The notes under the pieces: model-generated
The model's database searches: none
Seen by the model: the letters and a program-made list of their open reading frames with translations, nothing else
Told to the model about the DNA's origin: nothing
Assembly (NCBI GenBank): GCA_046732465.1
Contig: JBKPND010000040.1
Location: forward strand, 1 to 14,934
Source of the DNA: DASUPK01 sp046732465
GTDB lineage: Bacteria; Actinomycetota; Thermoleophilia; Solirubrobacterales; 70-9
DNA length: 14,934 bases
Reading direction: 5' to 3'
Part shown: positions 1 to 8,963 of the stretch, in pieces
How the letters are laid out: every line of letters starts with the position of its first letter
How positions within the stretch are numbered: position 1 is the first letter of the stretch
Translations under genes and position numbers: made by a program

Positions 1-66
1 GCTTCCGTCCGGGGCGGTGAGCTCATCGTGGATGTGGAAGCGACTGACGTCTGTCTTTACGGTCAT
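1..66 (-). CDS. Carboxymuconolactone decarboxylase/AhpD-like protein, N-terminus only (cut by window edge)
   Basis: Only the first 22 codons are inside the window, starting at ATG 66-64 on the minus strand and running off the left edge without a stop. The peptide reads MTVKTDVSRFHIHDELTAPD followed by GS. The pattern SRF-x-IH-x3-TAP-[DE]-GS resembles the N-terminus of carboxymuconolactone decarboxylase/alkylhydroperoxidase-like proteins, from memory of that family. The CxxC active site typical of AhpD-like members would lie outside the window, so function cannot be checked. A GAGGAA stretch sits directly before the ATG, unusually close for a Shine-Dalgarno. The gene diverges from glutamine synthetase across a shared 146-base region. 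The reading frame is fairly likely, the family assignment tentative. Confidence 0.5.
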   Translation of the reverse strand, partial: MTVKTDVSRFHIHDELTAPDGS

Positions 67-114
67 TTCCTCGATCCGCCGTTTACATTGGGCTTACTTT
101 ACTTTTAGCCGGTT

Positions 115-131
115 ACTTACGCCTCGTAAGT
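115..131. promoter_or_regulatory. 7-bp inverted repeat, candidate operator between divergent genes
   Basis: ACTTACG (115-121) and CGTAAGT (125-131) are perfect inverted arms around a CCT spacer. They lie in the unusually AT-rich part of the intergenic region between the left-edge gene and glutamine synthetase. Related TTACTT half-sites occur at 94-99 and 113-118. The layout fits a dimeric regulator controlling one or both divergent genes. The spacing does not match the GlnR box as I know it (GTnAC-n6-GaAAC), so no regulator is named. Confidence 0.4.
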
Positions 132-198
132 GTACAGGCATCATTTGCACTTTGCTCTCTGATACGACGCTGAGCGGACCTCGGATGTGACACGGCGA

Positions 199-204
199 TA
201 ACTT
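199..204 (+). promoter_or_regulatory. Candidate -10 box of a leaderless glnA transcript
   Basis: TAACTT fits TANNNT and ends 8 bases before the ATG at 213. There is no Shine-Dalgarno sequence before that ATG. Transcription starting about 7 bases after the box would give a leaderless or nearly leaderless mRNA. No convincing -35 box is visible. Confidence 0.4.
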
Positions 205-212
205 GTCGGCCG

Positions 213-1586
213 ATGCCTGACTCGACCGGGACCAAGGACGTCGTTGCGACCGACGCCAAGGAGGCGATCGCGTTCTGCGAGGAGAACGACGTTCGCTTCG
301 TCCGGCTCTGGTTCACGGACCTGCTCGGCCAGCTGAAGAGCTTCTCGATCCACGCCGCCGAGCTCGACGACGCCTTCGAGGGAGGCATGGGCTTCGACGG
401 CTCGTCGATCACCGGTTTCAACCCGATCGAGGAGTCGGACATGATCGCCATGCCCGACCCGACCACGCTGCGCCTGATTCCCTGGCGGATTGAGGAGACC
501 AACCGCACCGCCCGCATGATCTGCGACATCCGGGTCCCGGGCGGTGATCCCTACGAGGGCGATCCGCGCTGGATCATGCGCCGCGCGCTCGAGCGGGCCA
601 AGGAGATGGGCTTCGACGACTACTTCATCGGCCCCGAGCTCGAGTACTTCTACTTCCGCTCGGCCAACCCGGAGGACGGCACCCCCGAGGTGCTCGACGA
701 AGGCGGCTACTTCGACCTGACCACGCTCGACGCGGGCTCGGACGTGCGGCGTGAGACCGTACTCGCCCTCGAGCAGCTCGGCATCCACGTGGAGTACACC
801 CACCACGAGGTCGGCCCCTCCCAGCACGAGGTGGACATGCGCTACAAGGGCGCTCTCGCGATGTCGGACGACTGCATGACCTACCGGATCACGGTCAAGG
901 AGTACGCGTTGAAGTACGGCTGGCACGCGACCTTCATGCCGAAGCCGCTGCAGGGTGAGAACGGCTCCGGGATGCACGTCCACCAGTCCCTCTCCAAGGA
1001 CGGCAAGAACGCCTTCTTCGACGCGGACGACCAGTACTTCCTCTCCGACACCGCGAAGGCGTTCATCGCCGGTCAGCTCAAGCACGCGCGGGAGATCTCG
1101 CCGCTGTTCGCGCAGTGGGTCAACTCCTACAAGCGGCTCGTGCCCGGCTTCGAGGCGCCGGTCTATCTGTCCTGGTCACGCCGCAACCGCTCCGCCCTGA
1201 TCCGGGTGCCGCTCTACCACCCAGGCAAGGAGCAGGCGACCCGGGCCGAGCTGCGCTGCCCGGACCCGGCCTGCAACCCCTACCTCTGCTTCGCGGGGAT
1301 GCTGCACGCAGGCCTCGAGGGGATCGAGCACGGCTACGAGCTGCCCGAGCCGATGGAGCAGAACCTCTACCACCTGACCCCGGAGGAGCGCCAGCGGCGC
1401 GGGATCGAGCAGCTCCCCGAAACGCTCGGGGAATCGATCGAGCTCGCCGCCGAGTCTGAGCTCGTCCTCCGCATCCTCGGCGAGCACGCCTTCAACCGCT
1501 TCATCGAGATCAAGCGGACGGAGTGGGAGGACTACCGGGTCCAGGTCACTCCGTACGAGATCGAGCACTTCCTGCCGATCCTGTAG
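213..1586 (+). CDS. glnA: Glutamine synthetase type I, GSI-alpha/GlnA2-like
   Basis: This cytoplasmic enzyme makes glutamine from glutamate, ammonia and ATP. At 457 aa it is close to the Bacillus GSI-alpha length. Visible motifs are the N-terminal beta-grasp segment FVRLWFTDLLGQLKS (29-43), FDGSSITGF (61-69), HHEVGPSQHE (197-206, metal/substrate site), the ATP signature KPLQGENGSGMHVHQS (244-259), NSYKRLVPGFEAP (304-316, with the active-site flap Glu) and RAELRCPDPACNPYL (345-359). It resembles Bacillus GS and actinobacterial GlnA2 more than GSI-beta. Tyr386 in NLYHLTPEE aligns with the adenylylation region, but I infer no adenylylation control. Pro71 occupies the place of the feedback-control Arg62 of Bacillus GS. 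Ser203 replaces the usual Gly in GQ-E. ATG 213 is the only in-frame start before the conserved domain and seems leaderless. The GNAT gene follows after 18 bases, so the two are probably co-transcribed. Confidence 0.97.
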   Translation: MPDSTGTKDVVATDAKEAIAFCEENDVRFVRLWFTDLLGQLKSFSIHAAELDDAFEGGMGFDGSSITGFNPIEESDMIAMPDPTTLRLIPWRIEETNRTARMICDIRVPGGDPYEGDPRWIMRRALERAKEMGFDDYFIGPELEYFYFRSANPEDGTPEVLDEGGYFDLTTLDAGSDVRRETVLALEQLGIHVEYTHHEVGPSQHEVDMRYKGALAMSDDCMTYRITVKEYALKYGWHATFMPKPLQGENGSGMHVHQSLSKDGKNAFFDADDQYFLSDTAKAFIAGQLKHAREISPLFAQWVNSYKRLVPGFEAPVYLSWSRRNRSALIRVPLYHPGKEQATRAELRCPDPACNPYLCFAGMLHAGLEGIEHGYELPEPMEQNLYHLTPEERQRRGIEQLPETLGESIELAAESELVLRILGEHAFNRFIEIKRTEWEDYRVQVTPYEIEHFLPIL

Positions 1587-1604
1587 CCCTGCGAGGATCG
1601 CCGG

Positions 1605-2198
1605 GTGCCGATGGACCCGGTCGAGCTCACCCTCCGCGACGGTGCCACCGCCCTGATCCGGCCGATCCGTGGTGGCGACAAGGACGCTCTCGAGCGCGGC
1701 TTCGCGCGGCTCAGCGACCGGTCGCGCTACAGCCGCTTCCTGGCGCCGATGGAGAGGCTCAGCCCAACGATGCTCGCCTACCTGACGGAGGTCGACCACC
1801 GCGACCACGAGGCGCTGATCGCTTTCGATCGTGATTCGGGGGACGCCATCGGGGTGGCGCGATACGTGCGAACCGACGGCTCGAGCGCGGAGGCGGCGGT
1901 CACGGTGGTCGACGGCTGGCAAGGTCGCGGGCTCGGGACCGGCCTCACCAGCCTGCTCGCGGAGCGTGCCCTTGAGGAGGGCATCGACCAGTTGACGGCG
2001 GTCCTGCTGGCGGAGAACGAGGAGATGCTCGGCCTGCTCGAATCGCTCGGCGAGGTGACGATCGCCGGGAGGGAGGCCGGGACACTGAACGTGGAGGTTC
2101 CGCTGGAGCCGGCGCGGCCCGGTGCCGGCAAGGGTCTCTATGCGCTGCTTCGCATCGCCCGCCGCGTCGCCGAGGCCGCCCGTTCCTCGGCTGGCTGA
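1605..2198 (+). CDS. GNAT-family N-acetyltransferase
   Basis: This 197-aa protein has one GNAT domain, which transfers an acetyl group from acetyl-CoA to an amine. The acetyl-CoA loop is QGRGLGTGL (106-114), preceded by the beta4 strand EAAVTVVDGW (96-105). The N-terminal part LTLRDGATALIRPIRGGD (8-25) and the RSRYSRFL segment (39-46) resemble the acetyltransferase domain of Pat-type lysine acetyltransferases, although no cyclic-nucleotide or ligase domain is fused here. The C-terminal 30 residues are basic and helical. The GTG at 1605 is preferred over ATG 1611 because GAGGA at 1592-1596 is 8 bases upstream of the GTG and 14 from the ATG. It lies 18 bases behind glutamine synthetase. A protein acetyltransferase acting on nitrogen metabolism is possible, but the substrate is unknown. 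Confidence 0.87.
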   Translation: MPMDPVELTLRDGATALIRPIRGGDKDALERGFARLSDRSRYSRFLAPMERLSPTMLAYLTEVDHRDHEALIAFDRDSGDAIGVARYVRTDGSSAEAAVTVVDGWQGRGLGTGLTSLLAERALEEGIDQLTAVLLAENEEMLGLLESLGEVTIAGREAGTLNVEVPLEPARPGAGKGLYALLRIARRVAEAARSSAG

Positions 2199-2209
2199 CC
2201 CTGCGGCCG

Positions 2210-2906
2210 CTAACGGCTGGCTGAGAGCAGGAAGTCCTCCAGCACGTCGTTGAACCCCGGCGCTCGAGGGACCGCATGCCCGGCGCCGGAGACGATCTCG
2301 CGGCGGGCTTCCAGCCGGGTCGCGAGCCCGTCGCAGATCATTTCGATCCCCTCATGGTGACCGCCGGAGACGACCATCGTCGGAATGCTCGCCCGAGCGA
2401 TCGCGTCGAGGTCCGGGTCAGCCTCGCTGGGTGAGCGGCCGCCGCGTGAAGCATCAATCGATTGCTGGATGAGTTCGCGATGACGGCCCGTCATCGCATC
2501 AGGGTCCATCCCGGCATTCGCGAGAAAGCGCCGCTCCGTCTCCTCATCGGCTTCGCTGGCTAGAACTGCATCGCCGGAGACGATGATCTCCCGGACCCGT
2601 GGGTCATCGGGGGCGGCTTTGTAGATCGGGCTCTCGATCAGGGTGAGCGAGCGGATGCGATCGGGGTCGGCAGCCGCGGCGATCGCGCAGCCGATCCCGC
2701 CGTAGGAGAAGCCGACGAGGTGGGCACCGCCGCCGATCAGGCCCAAGAGGTCCCCGGCGTCCAGGTCGAAATCCGTGCGTTCGGCTTCCGGACCGCCCGG
2801 ATAGCCTCGCCTCGTCGGAATCACGAGGTTCCAACCCTCGGCAAGCTGGGCCTGGCGCTCCCAGGTCAGCTCAGGTCCGACCCCGCCGTGGACGAGGACG
2901 ACCGTC

Positions 2907-2920
<14 letters not shown>
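2210..2920 (-). CDS. Alpha/beta hydrolase with a predicted CTG start
   Basis: This is a predicted 236-aa alpha/beta-hydrolase. The oxyanion strand VVLVHGG lies at about residues 7-13, the nucleophile elbow GFSYGG carries Ser72, and the catalytic His is about residue 215 (GAGHAVP). The acid is probably in the segment around VVSGGHHEG. The first conventional start (GTG at 2824) would delete the VVLVHGG strand. The frame stays open upstream to CTG 2920, and no ATG, GTG or TTG occurs before an in-frame stop. A perfect AAGGAG lies 7 bases before that CTG. The gene overlaps the end of the YyaL-like gene by 14 bases, so the two are probably translationally coupled. Its substrate is unknown; esterase, lactonase or haloperoxidase-like activities are all possible. 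It converges with the GNAT gene, leaving an 11-base gap. Confidence 0.88.
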
Positions 2921-4919
<1,999 letters not shown>

Positions 4920-4926
4920 CACTTCG

Positions 4927-4932
4927 AGAGTA
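4927..4932 (-). promoter_or_regulatory. Candidate -10 box of a leaderless yyaL-like transcript
   Basis: On the minus strand TACTCT (TANNNT) is followed by 7 bases and the ATG at 4919. Transcription would begin at or within a base or two of the start codon. I see no good -35 box at the expected distance. Confidence 0.42.
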
Positions 4933-4966
4933 CCCGGCGTTTCCCATTTGACCCCAGCGGTCTGCA

Positions 4967-4992
4967 TATGATGCGAGCACCTACGACGGAGG
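4967..4992 (+). promoter_or_regulatory. Candidate -10 (TATGAT) and Shine-Dalgarno (GGAGG) for the ACT-domain gene
   Basis: TATGAT at 4967-4972 is one base from the consensus TATAAT. GGAGG at 4988-4992 lies 5 bases before ATG 4998. TTGACC at 4948-4953 looks like a -35 box but is only 13 bases from TATGAT, too short for the usual spacing. The ribosome site is certain, the promoter less so. Confidence 0.45.
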
Positions 4993-4997
4993 GGTCG

Positions 4998-5387
4998 ATG
5001 AAGGACCTCACGGTGATCATGGATGACCAGCCCGGGAAGCTGGCCGACCTGGGTGAGGCGACCGGCAAGGCCGGGATCAACATCGCGGGCCTCTGCGCGA
5101 TGGTGGGGGACGGTAAGGGCTTCATCCACATCCTGGTCGAGGACGAGGCAGCCGCGCGCGAGGCGCTCGAGGAGGCGGGGATCAGCGTCGCGGACGAGCG
5201 CGAGGCCGTCGTCGTCGATCTCCATGACAAGCCGGGGGCGATGGGCGAGATCGCGCGCGATCTCGCCGAGGCCGGCGTCAACATCGACGTCGCCTACACG
5301 ATCTTCACCGGCGTCCGCCTGGTGATCCTCACCGAGGACGTCGAGGCCGCCACGCAGGCGCTCGACCTGAACGGAGCCTCCGGTTAG
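4998..5387 (+). CDS. Tandem ACT-domain protein, probable amino-acid sensor
   Basis: This 129-aa protein consists of two ACT domains and nothing else. Domain 1 (about 2-64) has LTVIMDDQPGKLADLGEATG and AGINIAG. Domain 2 (about 68-127) has AVVVDLHDKPGAMGEIARDL and AGVNIDV. The repeated pattern D-x-PG-x-[LM] followed by AG-[IV]-NI is the ACT ligand-site loop and helix. Stand-alone ACT pairs usually bind an amino acid and act as regulatory subunits or sensors; neither ligand nor partner can be read here. The start is set by GGAGG 5 bases upstream of ATG 4998. The longer plus-strand open frame reaching back to 3171 is a shadow of the yyaL-like gene. The stop codon touches that of the next, convergent gene. 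Confidence 0.93.
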   Translation: MKDLTVIMDDQPGKLADLGEATGKAGINIAGLCAMVGDGKGFIHILVEDEAAAREALEEAGISVADEREAVVVDLHDKPGAMGEIARDLAEAGVNIDVAYTIFTGVRLVILTEDVEAATQALDLNGASG

Positions 5388-6272
5388 CTAGGGGCAGCGA
5401 ACCAGCGTGTCGCTGCCGGAGCCACCCTTGCAGCGGTCGCGCTTCTTGCCGCCGTTCAGGAAGTCGTTGCCGCTCTTGCCCTTCAGCCGGTCGCGTCCGT
5501 TCTTGCCCTTGAGCACGTCCCCGGACTTGCCACCGATGAGGCGGTCGGCGCCGCCTCCGCCGATCACGGTGTCCCCACCGTCCTGGCCGGCGACCATGTC
5601 GGCTCCCGCGCCCGAGCAGACGAGGTCGGCCCGGCCGCCCGCAAAGACCTGGTCGTTGCCACCGAAGGTGACGATCACGTCGGCCCGCGAGGTGCCCGTG
5701 ATCACGTCGTCACCAGGGGTCCCGGTGATCGTCGGGGCCCCGCAGCTCGGCCGCCCCTTCGGCTTCTTCGGCTTCTTGGGCTTGGCCGGCGCCTTGCTCA
5801 CGGTGGTCGTCGCGGTCGCCGAGTTGTTCTGAAGGGCGATGTCCTCGGGGCTGGTGACGCTGGCGGTGTTCGACAGCGTGCCGGCCTTCTTCGTCTTGAC
5901 GATGATCGTCACGGTCGCGGTCGTGGCCGCGTCCACCTGGGCGAGGTCGCAGGTCACCTTGTCCGCAGCGCGTTGACAGATGCCGCCGGTCGCCGAGACG
6001 AAGTCGACTCCGCCGGGCAGGACGTCCGTCACCGTCACCTCGGTCGCGGGGAGCGTTCCCGGGTTCTGGACCTTGATCGTGTAGGTGAGGTTGTCGCCCG
6101 CGGTCACCGGGTCGGGGCTGTCCGACTTGGTCAGCGCCAGGTCGGTGTCCCCGGGCGCCGCGCCCGCGCCGCCCGTGCCGACCGCTGCCAGCACGACCAG
6201 TCCCGCCGCCGCTATGGCGATGCCGAGGAGCCGAGGAGCATGCCACCGCGAACTCCCGTGATGAATGCGCAC
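5388..6272 (-). CDS. Secreted DUF11-domain protein with RTX-like calcium-binding repeats
   Basis: This 294-aa exported protein starts at GTG 6272, with AAGGAGG 4 bases upstream (6283-6277). Residues about 14-39 form a hydrophobic signal segment ending in GAGAAPGD. Residues about 44-158 are a DUF11-type Ig-like domain (LALTKSDSPDPVTAGDNLTY, DVLPGGVDFVS, NTASVTSPEDI, NNSATATTTV). A Lys/Pro linker (161-173) follows. Residues 182-293 hold about ten degenerate RTX nonapeptides spaced by 9 residues, each centred on a xGxD-like core (GGNDQVFAG, DGGDTVIGG, GGADRLIGG, SGNDFLNGG). Canonical RTX units bind Ca2+; here several Gly positions in the last units are Lys or Arg. The four repeat-region cysteines (177, 219, 281, 293) may form disulfides. 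No enzymatic domain is present, and a cell-surface or matrix role is inferred. Confidence 0.9.
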   Translation of the reverse strand: MRIHHGSSRWHAPRLLGIAIAAAGLVVLAAVGTGGAGAAPGDTDLALTKSDSPDPVTAGDNLTYTIKVQNPGTLPATEVTVTDVLPGGVDFVSATGGICQRAADKVTCDLAQVDAATTATVTIIVKTKKAGTLSNTASVTSPEDIALQNNSATATTTVSKAPAKPKKPKKPKGRPSCGAPTITGTPGDDVITGTSRADVIVTFGGNDQVFAGGRADLVCSGAGADMVAGQDGGDTVIGGGGADRLIGGKSGDVLKGKNGRDRLKGKSGNDFLNGGKKRDRCKGGSGSDTLVRCP

Positions 6273-6360
6273 TTTCCCTCCTTAAGCCATTCCTACCCTG
6301 TTCCAAAGAGCGCTGGTCGGCCCGGCGGGGTTACTGCCAGCGCCGGTGGTCGCGACTGGG

Positions 6361-7782
6361 TTAGGAGCCGCTGACGTCGGAGGCGAACGCCTCGAAGGCG
6401 GCGACGTAGCGGTCGATGTGCTCCTGCTCGTGGGCGATGGAGAGGGTCCACTCCTCCTCGACGCCCGGGGTCATGAAGATGCCGTGGTTCATGTGGTAGA
6501 GCCAGGCCAGGGTGGAGAGCTCCCCGTCGACCTTGGTGAGGTAGTCGCGGTACTCGTAGATCGGCTCCGGGGCGAAGATCACGCAGCCCTTCGCGCCGAG
6601 GCCCTGGGTGTAGGCCGGCAGGCCGTGCTTCTCGATGATCGCCTGGCAGCGCGCCATCAGCGCCTCGTTGGTCGACTCGAGCTTCTCGTAGGCGTCCGGG
6701 GTGAGGACCTTCGTGAGGGTGGCCTCGGCGGCCGCCATCACCAGCGGGTTGCCGTTGAAGGTGCCGATCTGGTGCACCTTGTCGGAGGCGACGACCTCGC
6801 CGAGCTCCGCGGTCATCCCGATCGCGCCACCGGGATAACCGCCGCAGATCGCCTTCGCCAGGCAGATCATGTCCGGCTCGACCCCGAAGCGCTGGGTGGC
6901 GCCGCCGTAGGAGATCGTGGCGCCGGTCTTCACCTCGTCGAAGATCAGCTTGACGCCATGCTCCGTGCAGAGCTCGCGCACCCGCTCGAGGTAGCCCTCC
7001 TTCGGCGGGATGATGTTGATGTTCATCATCGCCGGCTCGATGATCAGGCCGGCGACCTTCCCCTCGTGCTCCTTCAGGGTCGCCTCGAGTATGTCCGCGT
7101 CGTTGAAGGGGACCGGAACGGTGAGCTCGACGACGGCCTGGGGATAGCCGGACCCGAACGGAATCGCGTTCGGGCTCTCCCGTGGACCGAGCTCGTCGAG
7201 ATCGGGATAGCAGGAGACCATCACGGCGTCGTGGTGCCCGTCGTAGGAGCCCTCGATCTTGATGATCAGGTCACGGTCGGTCGCGCCGCGGGCCAGGTGG
7301 ATGGCGGACATCGTCGACTCGGTCCCCGAGTTCGAGAAGCGCCACATCGGGAGGCCGAAGCGCTCGACGAGGTTCTCGGCCGAGGTGATCGAGCCATTGG
7401 TCGGGGCCGCGAAGTGGGTGCCCTCGTCCACCCGCGCTTTGACCGCCTCGCCGATCACCGGGTTCGCGTGCCCCACGCACATCACGCCGAAGCCGTTGTG
7501 GAAGTCGACGTACTCGCCGCCGTCCACGTCCCAGACGAGCGCGCCCTTGCCGCGATCGATGTAGACGGGCCAGGGATCGTTGAGCTGGAACGAGGACGGA
7601 ACGCCGCCCGGCATCACCTTGCGGGCACGGTCGAAGTACTCCGCCGAGGTCGGCGTGTGCTCGCGGAAGCGAGCCATCTGCTCCTCGGTGAGCTTGTTGA
7701 TCAGCCTGCTGTCGATCGTCTCGGCCGCTGGTACGGCTGCATTCGCTGAGATAGATCGAGCCGCTGTCTCGCGCTGCGCCAT
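6361..7782 (-). CDS. PLP-dependent class III aminotransferase (GSA-aminomutase/beta-amino-acid transaminase-like)
   Basis: This is a 473-aa cytoplasmic fold-type I PLP enzyme. Motifs include NSGTES (151-156, phosphate binding), SYDGHHD (179-185), FDEVKTG (281-287, with Asp282 for the pyridine nitrogen) and CLAKAICGGYPGG (307-319), where Lys310 should form the Schiff base. The GTFNGNPL segment is typical of class III enzymes. Similarity runs to glutamate-1-semialdehyde aminomutase and beta-amino-acid (beta-phenylalanine type) aminotransferases. The context, an acyl-CoA synthetase and a transporter rather than haem genes, argues against a true HemL. The open frame extends to 7854, but ATG 7782 is chosen because it overlaps the stop of the transporter gene (TGATG), a coupling junction, and the conserved domain begins well after it. 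Substrate unknown. Confidence 0.93.
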   Translation of the reverse strand: MAQRETAARSISANAAVPAAETIDSRLINKLTEEQMARFREHTPTSAEYFDRARKVMPGGVPSSFQLNDPWPVYIDRGKGALVWDVDGGEYVDFHNGFGVMCVGHANPVIGEAVKARVDEGTHFAAPTNGSITSAENLVERFGLPMWRFSNSGTESTMSAIHLARGATDRDLIIKIEGSYDGHHDAVMVSCYPDLDELGPRESPNAIPFGSGYPQAVVELTVPVPFNDADILEATLKEHEGKVAGLIIEPAMMNINIIPPKEGYLERVRELCTEHGVKLIFDEVKTGATISYGGATQRFGVEPDMICLAKAICGGYPGGAIGMTAELGEVVASDKVHQIGTFNGNPLVMAAAEATLTKVLTPDAYEKLESTNEALMARCQAIIEKHGLPAYTQGLGAKGCVIFAPEPIYEYRDYLTKVDGELSTLAWLYHMNHGIFMTPGVEEEWTLSIAHEQEHIDRYVAAFEAFASDVSGS

Positions 7783-8963
7783 CAGGCCCGGAGGGTACTG
7801 GGGACCGGCTCGATTCCAGGTCGACGCGACATCGAAAGTGAGAGCGTCGCGCACGCCAAAGAGGCAAACGCGGCGAGGTAGAAGGCGGCCGAATAGCCAC
7901 CCAGGGCAGCAGCCGCGCCCACCAGTGGGGAGCCGACCAGCATGCCGAGGTCGAAGCTGGCCGTGAATGTGCCCATCGCGACGCCGCGGCGCTCGGGCCC
8001 GACGCGGTTGATCGCGACCAGCGAGAGGGAGGGGAACAGGAGCGAGAAGGCGGCCCCCATCCCGATCGCGCCGAGGATCACCACCGCCAGGTCCTGGGCC
8101 ACGCCCAGCAGGAGCAAGCCCACGGTCTCGACCAGCGCGGCGCCCACCGCGCAGCGGGCCGCGCCGATCCGGTCGGGCAGGCCACCTGCGAGAAGCCTGG
8201 TGATGACCACGCTGGCGGCGAACACGCTGAAGACCGCCGGACCGTGCCCGATCCCACGCTCGTCGAGGCTGAGCACGATGAACGCGGAGACGGCGGCGAA
8301 GCCGAAAACGCAGAGCGAGAAGGTCGCTCCCGGGCCGAGCGCCTCGCGCGAGATGAACGGACCGCGATCGACGTCCGGCTCGGCCTCGTAGCTCTCCGGA
8401 AGCCGGGAGGCGATCGCGGCACCGAGGAGCGGCGCGCCGGCCGCGAAGGCCCAGACGAGGTGAAAGCCGCCCGCGTCCTGGAGCAGGACCCCGATCGGCG
8501 GGCCGAGAGTGAGCCCGGTCCAGATCGCGAGGCCGTAGAGGCCGATCATCCGGCCGCGGCGCTCCTCCGGCGCCATGTCCACGTTCCAGGCCGACCCTGC
8601 GGTGAACACGGTCCCTTCGCCAGCGCCGAGGAAGAATCGGGCGATGATCAGGCCCGGGATGCCGGCCGGCACGAAATAGAGGACGCCTGCCGTCGCGGCC
8701 AGCAGGGATCCCACGACGACCGTCGGCTTTCGGCCACGCCGGTCGGCGACGTTCCCAGCGATCGGACGGCAGACGATCCCGGTGAAGGCGAACGCGCCGC
8801 TGACGATCCCGACCTCGAGGTCGGAGCCGTTCAGGCTGTCCTTGACGTAGTGCGGGAGGACAGCGAGGGTCGCGCCCACCGCGAGCAGCCCGAGGTTGGT
8901 GACGATGAAGATCCCGGCGAACCCGGCCCAGTCCTCGCCCCAGGCCTGGGCCCAGTTCCTCAT
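7782..8963 (-). CDS. Major facilitator superfamily transporter
   Basis: This 393-aa membrane protein has about twelve predicted hydrophobic segments. The MFS motif A GNVADRRGRKP lies at 70-80 in the loop after helix 2, and a degenerate copy (GGLPDRIGAAR) lies in the second half, as expected for the duplicated fold. RFFLGAGEGTVFTAG and the GPP at about 154-156 sit in helices 4-5. Drug-efflux and metabolite-uptake MFS members cannot be told apart from this. ATG 8963 overlaps the stop of the acyl-CoA synthetase (ATGA), and its own stop overlaps the aminotransferase start (TGATG). The transporter is therefore made together with these enzymes and probably imports, or possibly exports, their substrate. 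The much longer open frame to 10211 is a shadow of the synthetase gene. Confidence 0.93.
   Translation of the reverse strand: MRNWAQAWGEDWAGFAGIFIVTNLGLLAVGATLAVLPHYVKDSLNGSDLEVGIVSGAFAFTGIVCRPIAGNVADRRGRKPTVVVGSLLAATAGVLYFVPAGIPGLIIARFFLGAGEGTVFTAGSAWNVDMAPEERRGRMIGLYGLAIWTGLTLGPPIGVLLQDAGGFHLVWAFAAGAPLLGAAIASRLPESYEAEPDVDRGPFISREALGPGATFSLCVFGFAAVSAFIVLSLDERGIGHGPAVFSVFAASVVITRLLAGGLPDRIGAARCAVGAALVETVGLLLLGVAQDLAVVILGAIGMGAAFSLLFPSLSLVAINRVGPERRGVAMGTFTASFDLGMLVGSPLVGAAAALGGYSAAFYLAAFASLACATLSLSMSRRPGIEPVPSTLRA

Noticed and set aside
4948..4972. TTGACC plus TATGAT as a complete promoter for the ACT gene
   Set aside because: The spacing is only 13 bases, so I kept only the -10 element as a candidate.
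4920..5225. N-terminal extension of the YyaL-like gene
   Set aside because: The extra 102 codons mirror the ACT gene; the conserved YyaL N-terminus begins exactly at ATG 4919.
6346..7749. 467-aa plus-strand open frame
   Set aside because: It lies antisense to the aminotransferase with all its PLP motifs and shows no recognisable domain.
6361..7782. Assignment of the aminotransferase as hemL
   Set aside because: No haem-biosynthesis neighbours are present, and the C-terminal part resembles beta-amino-acid aminotransferases at least as well.
7783..7854. Longer aminotransferase start (24 extra codons)
   Set aside because: The TGATG junction with the transporter stop gives a better start, and the extension overlaps the end of the transporter coding sequence without family support.
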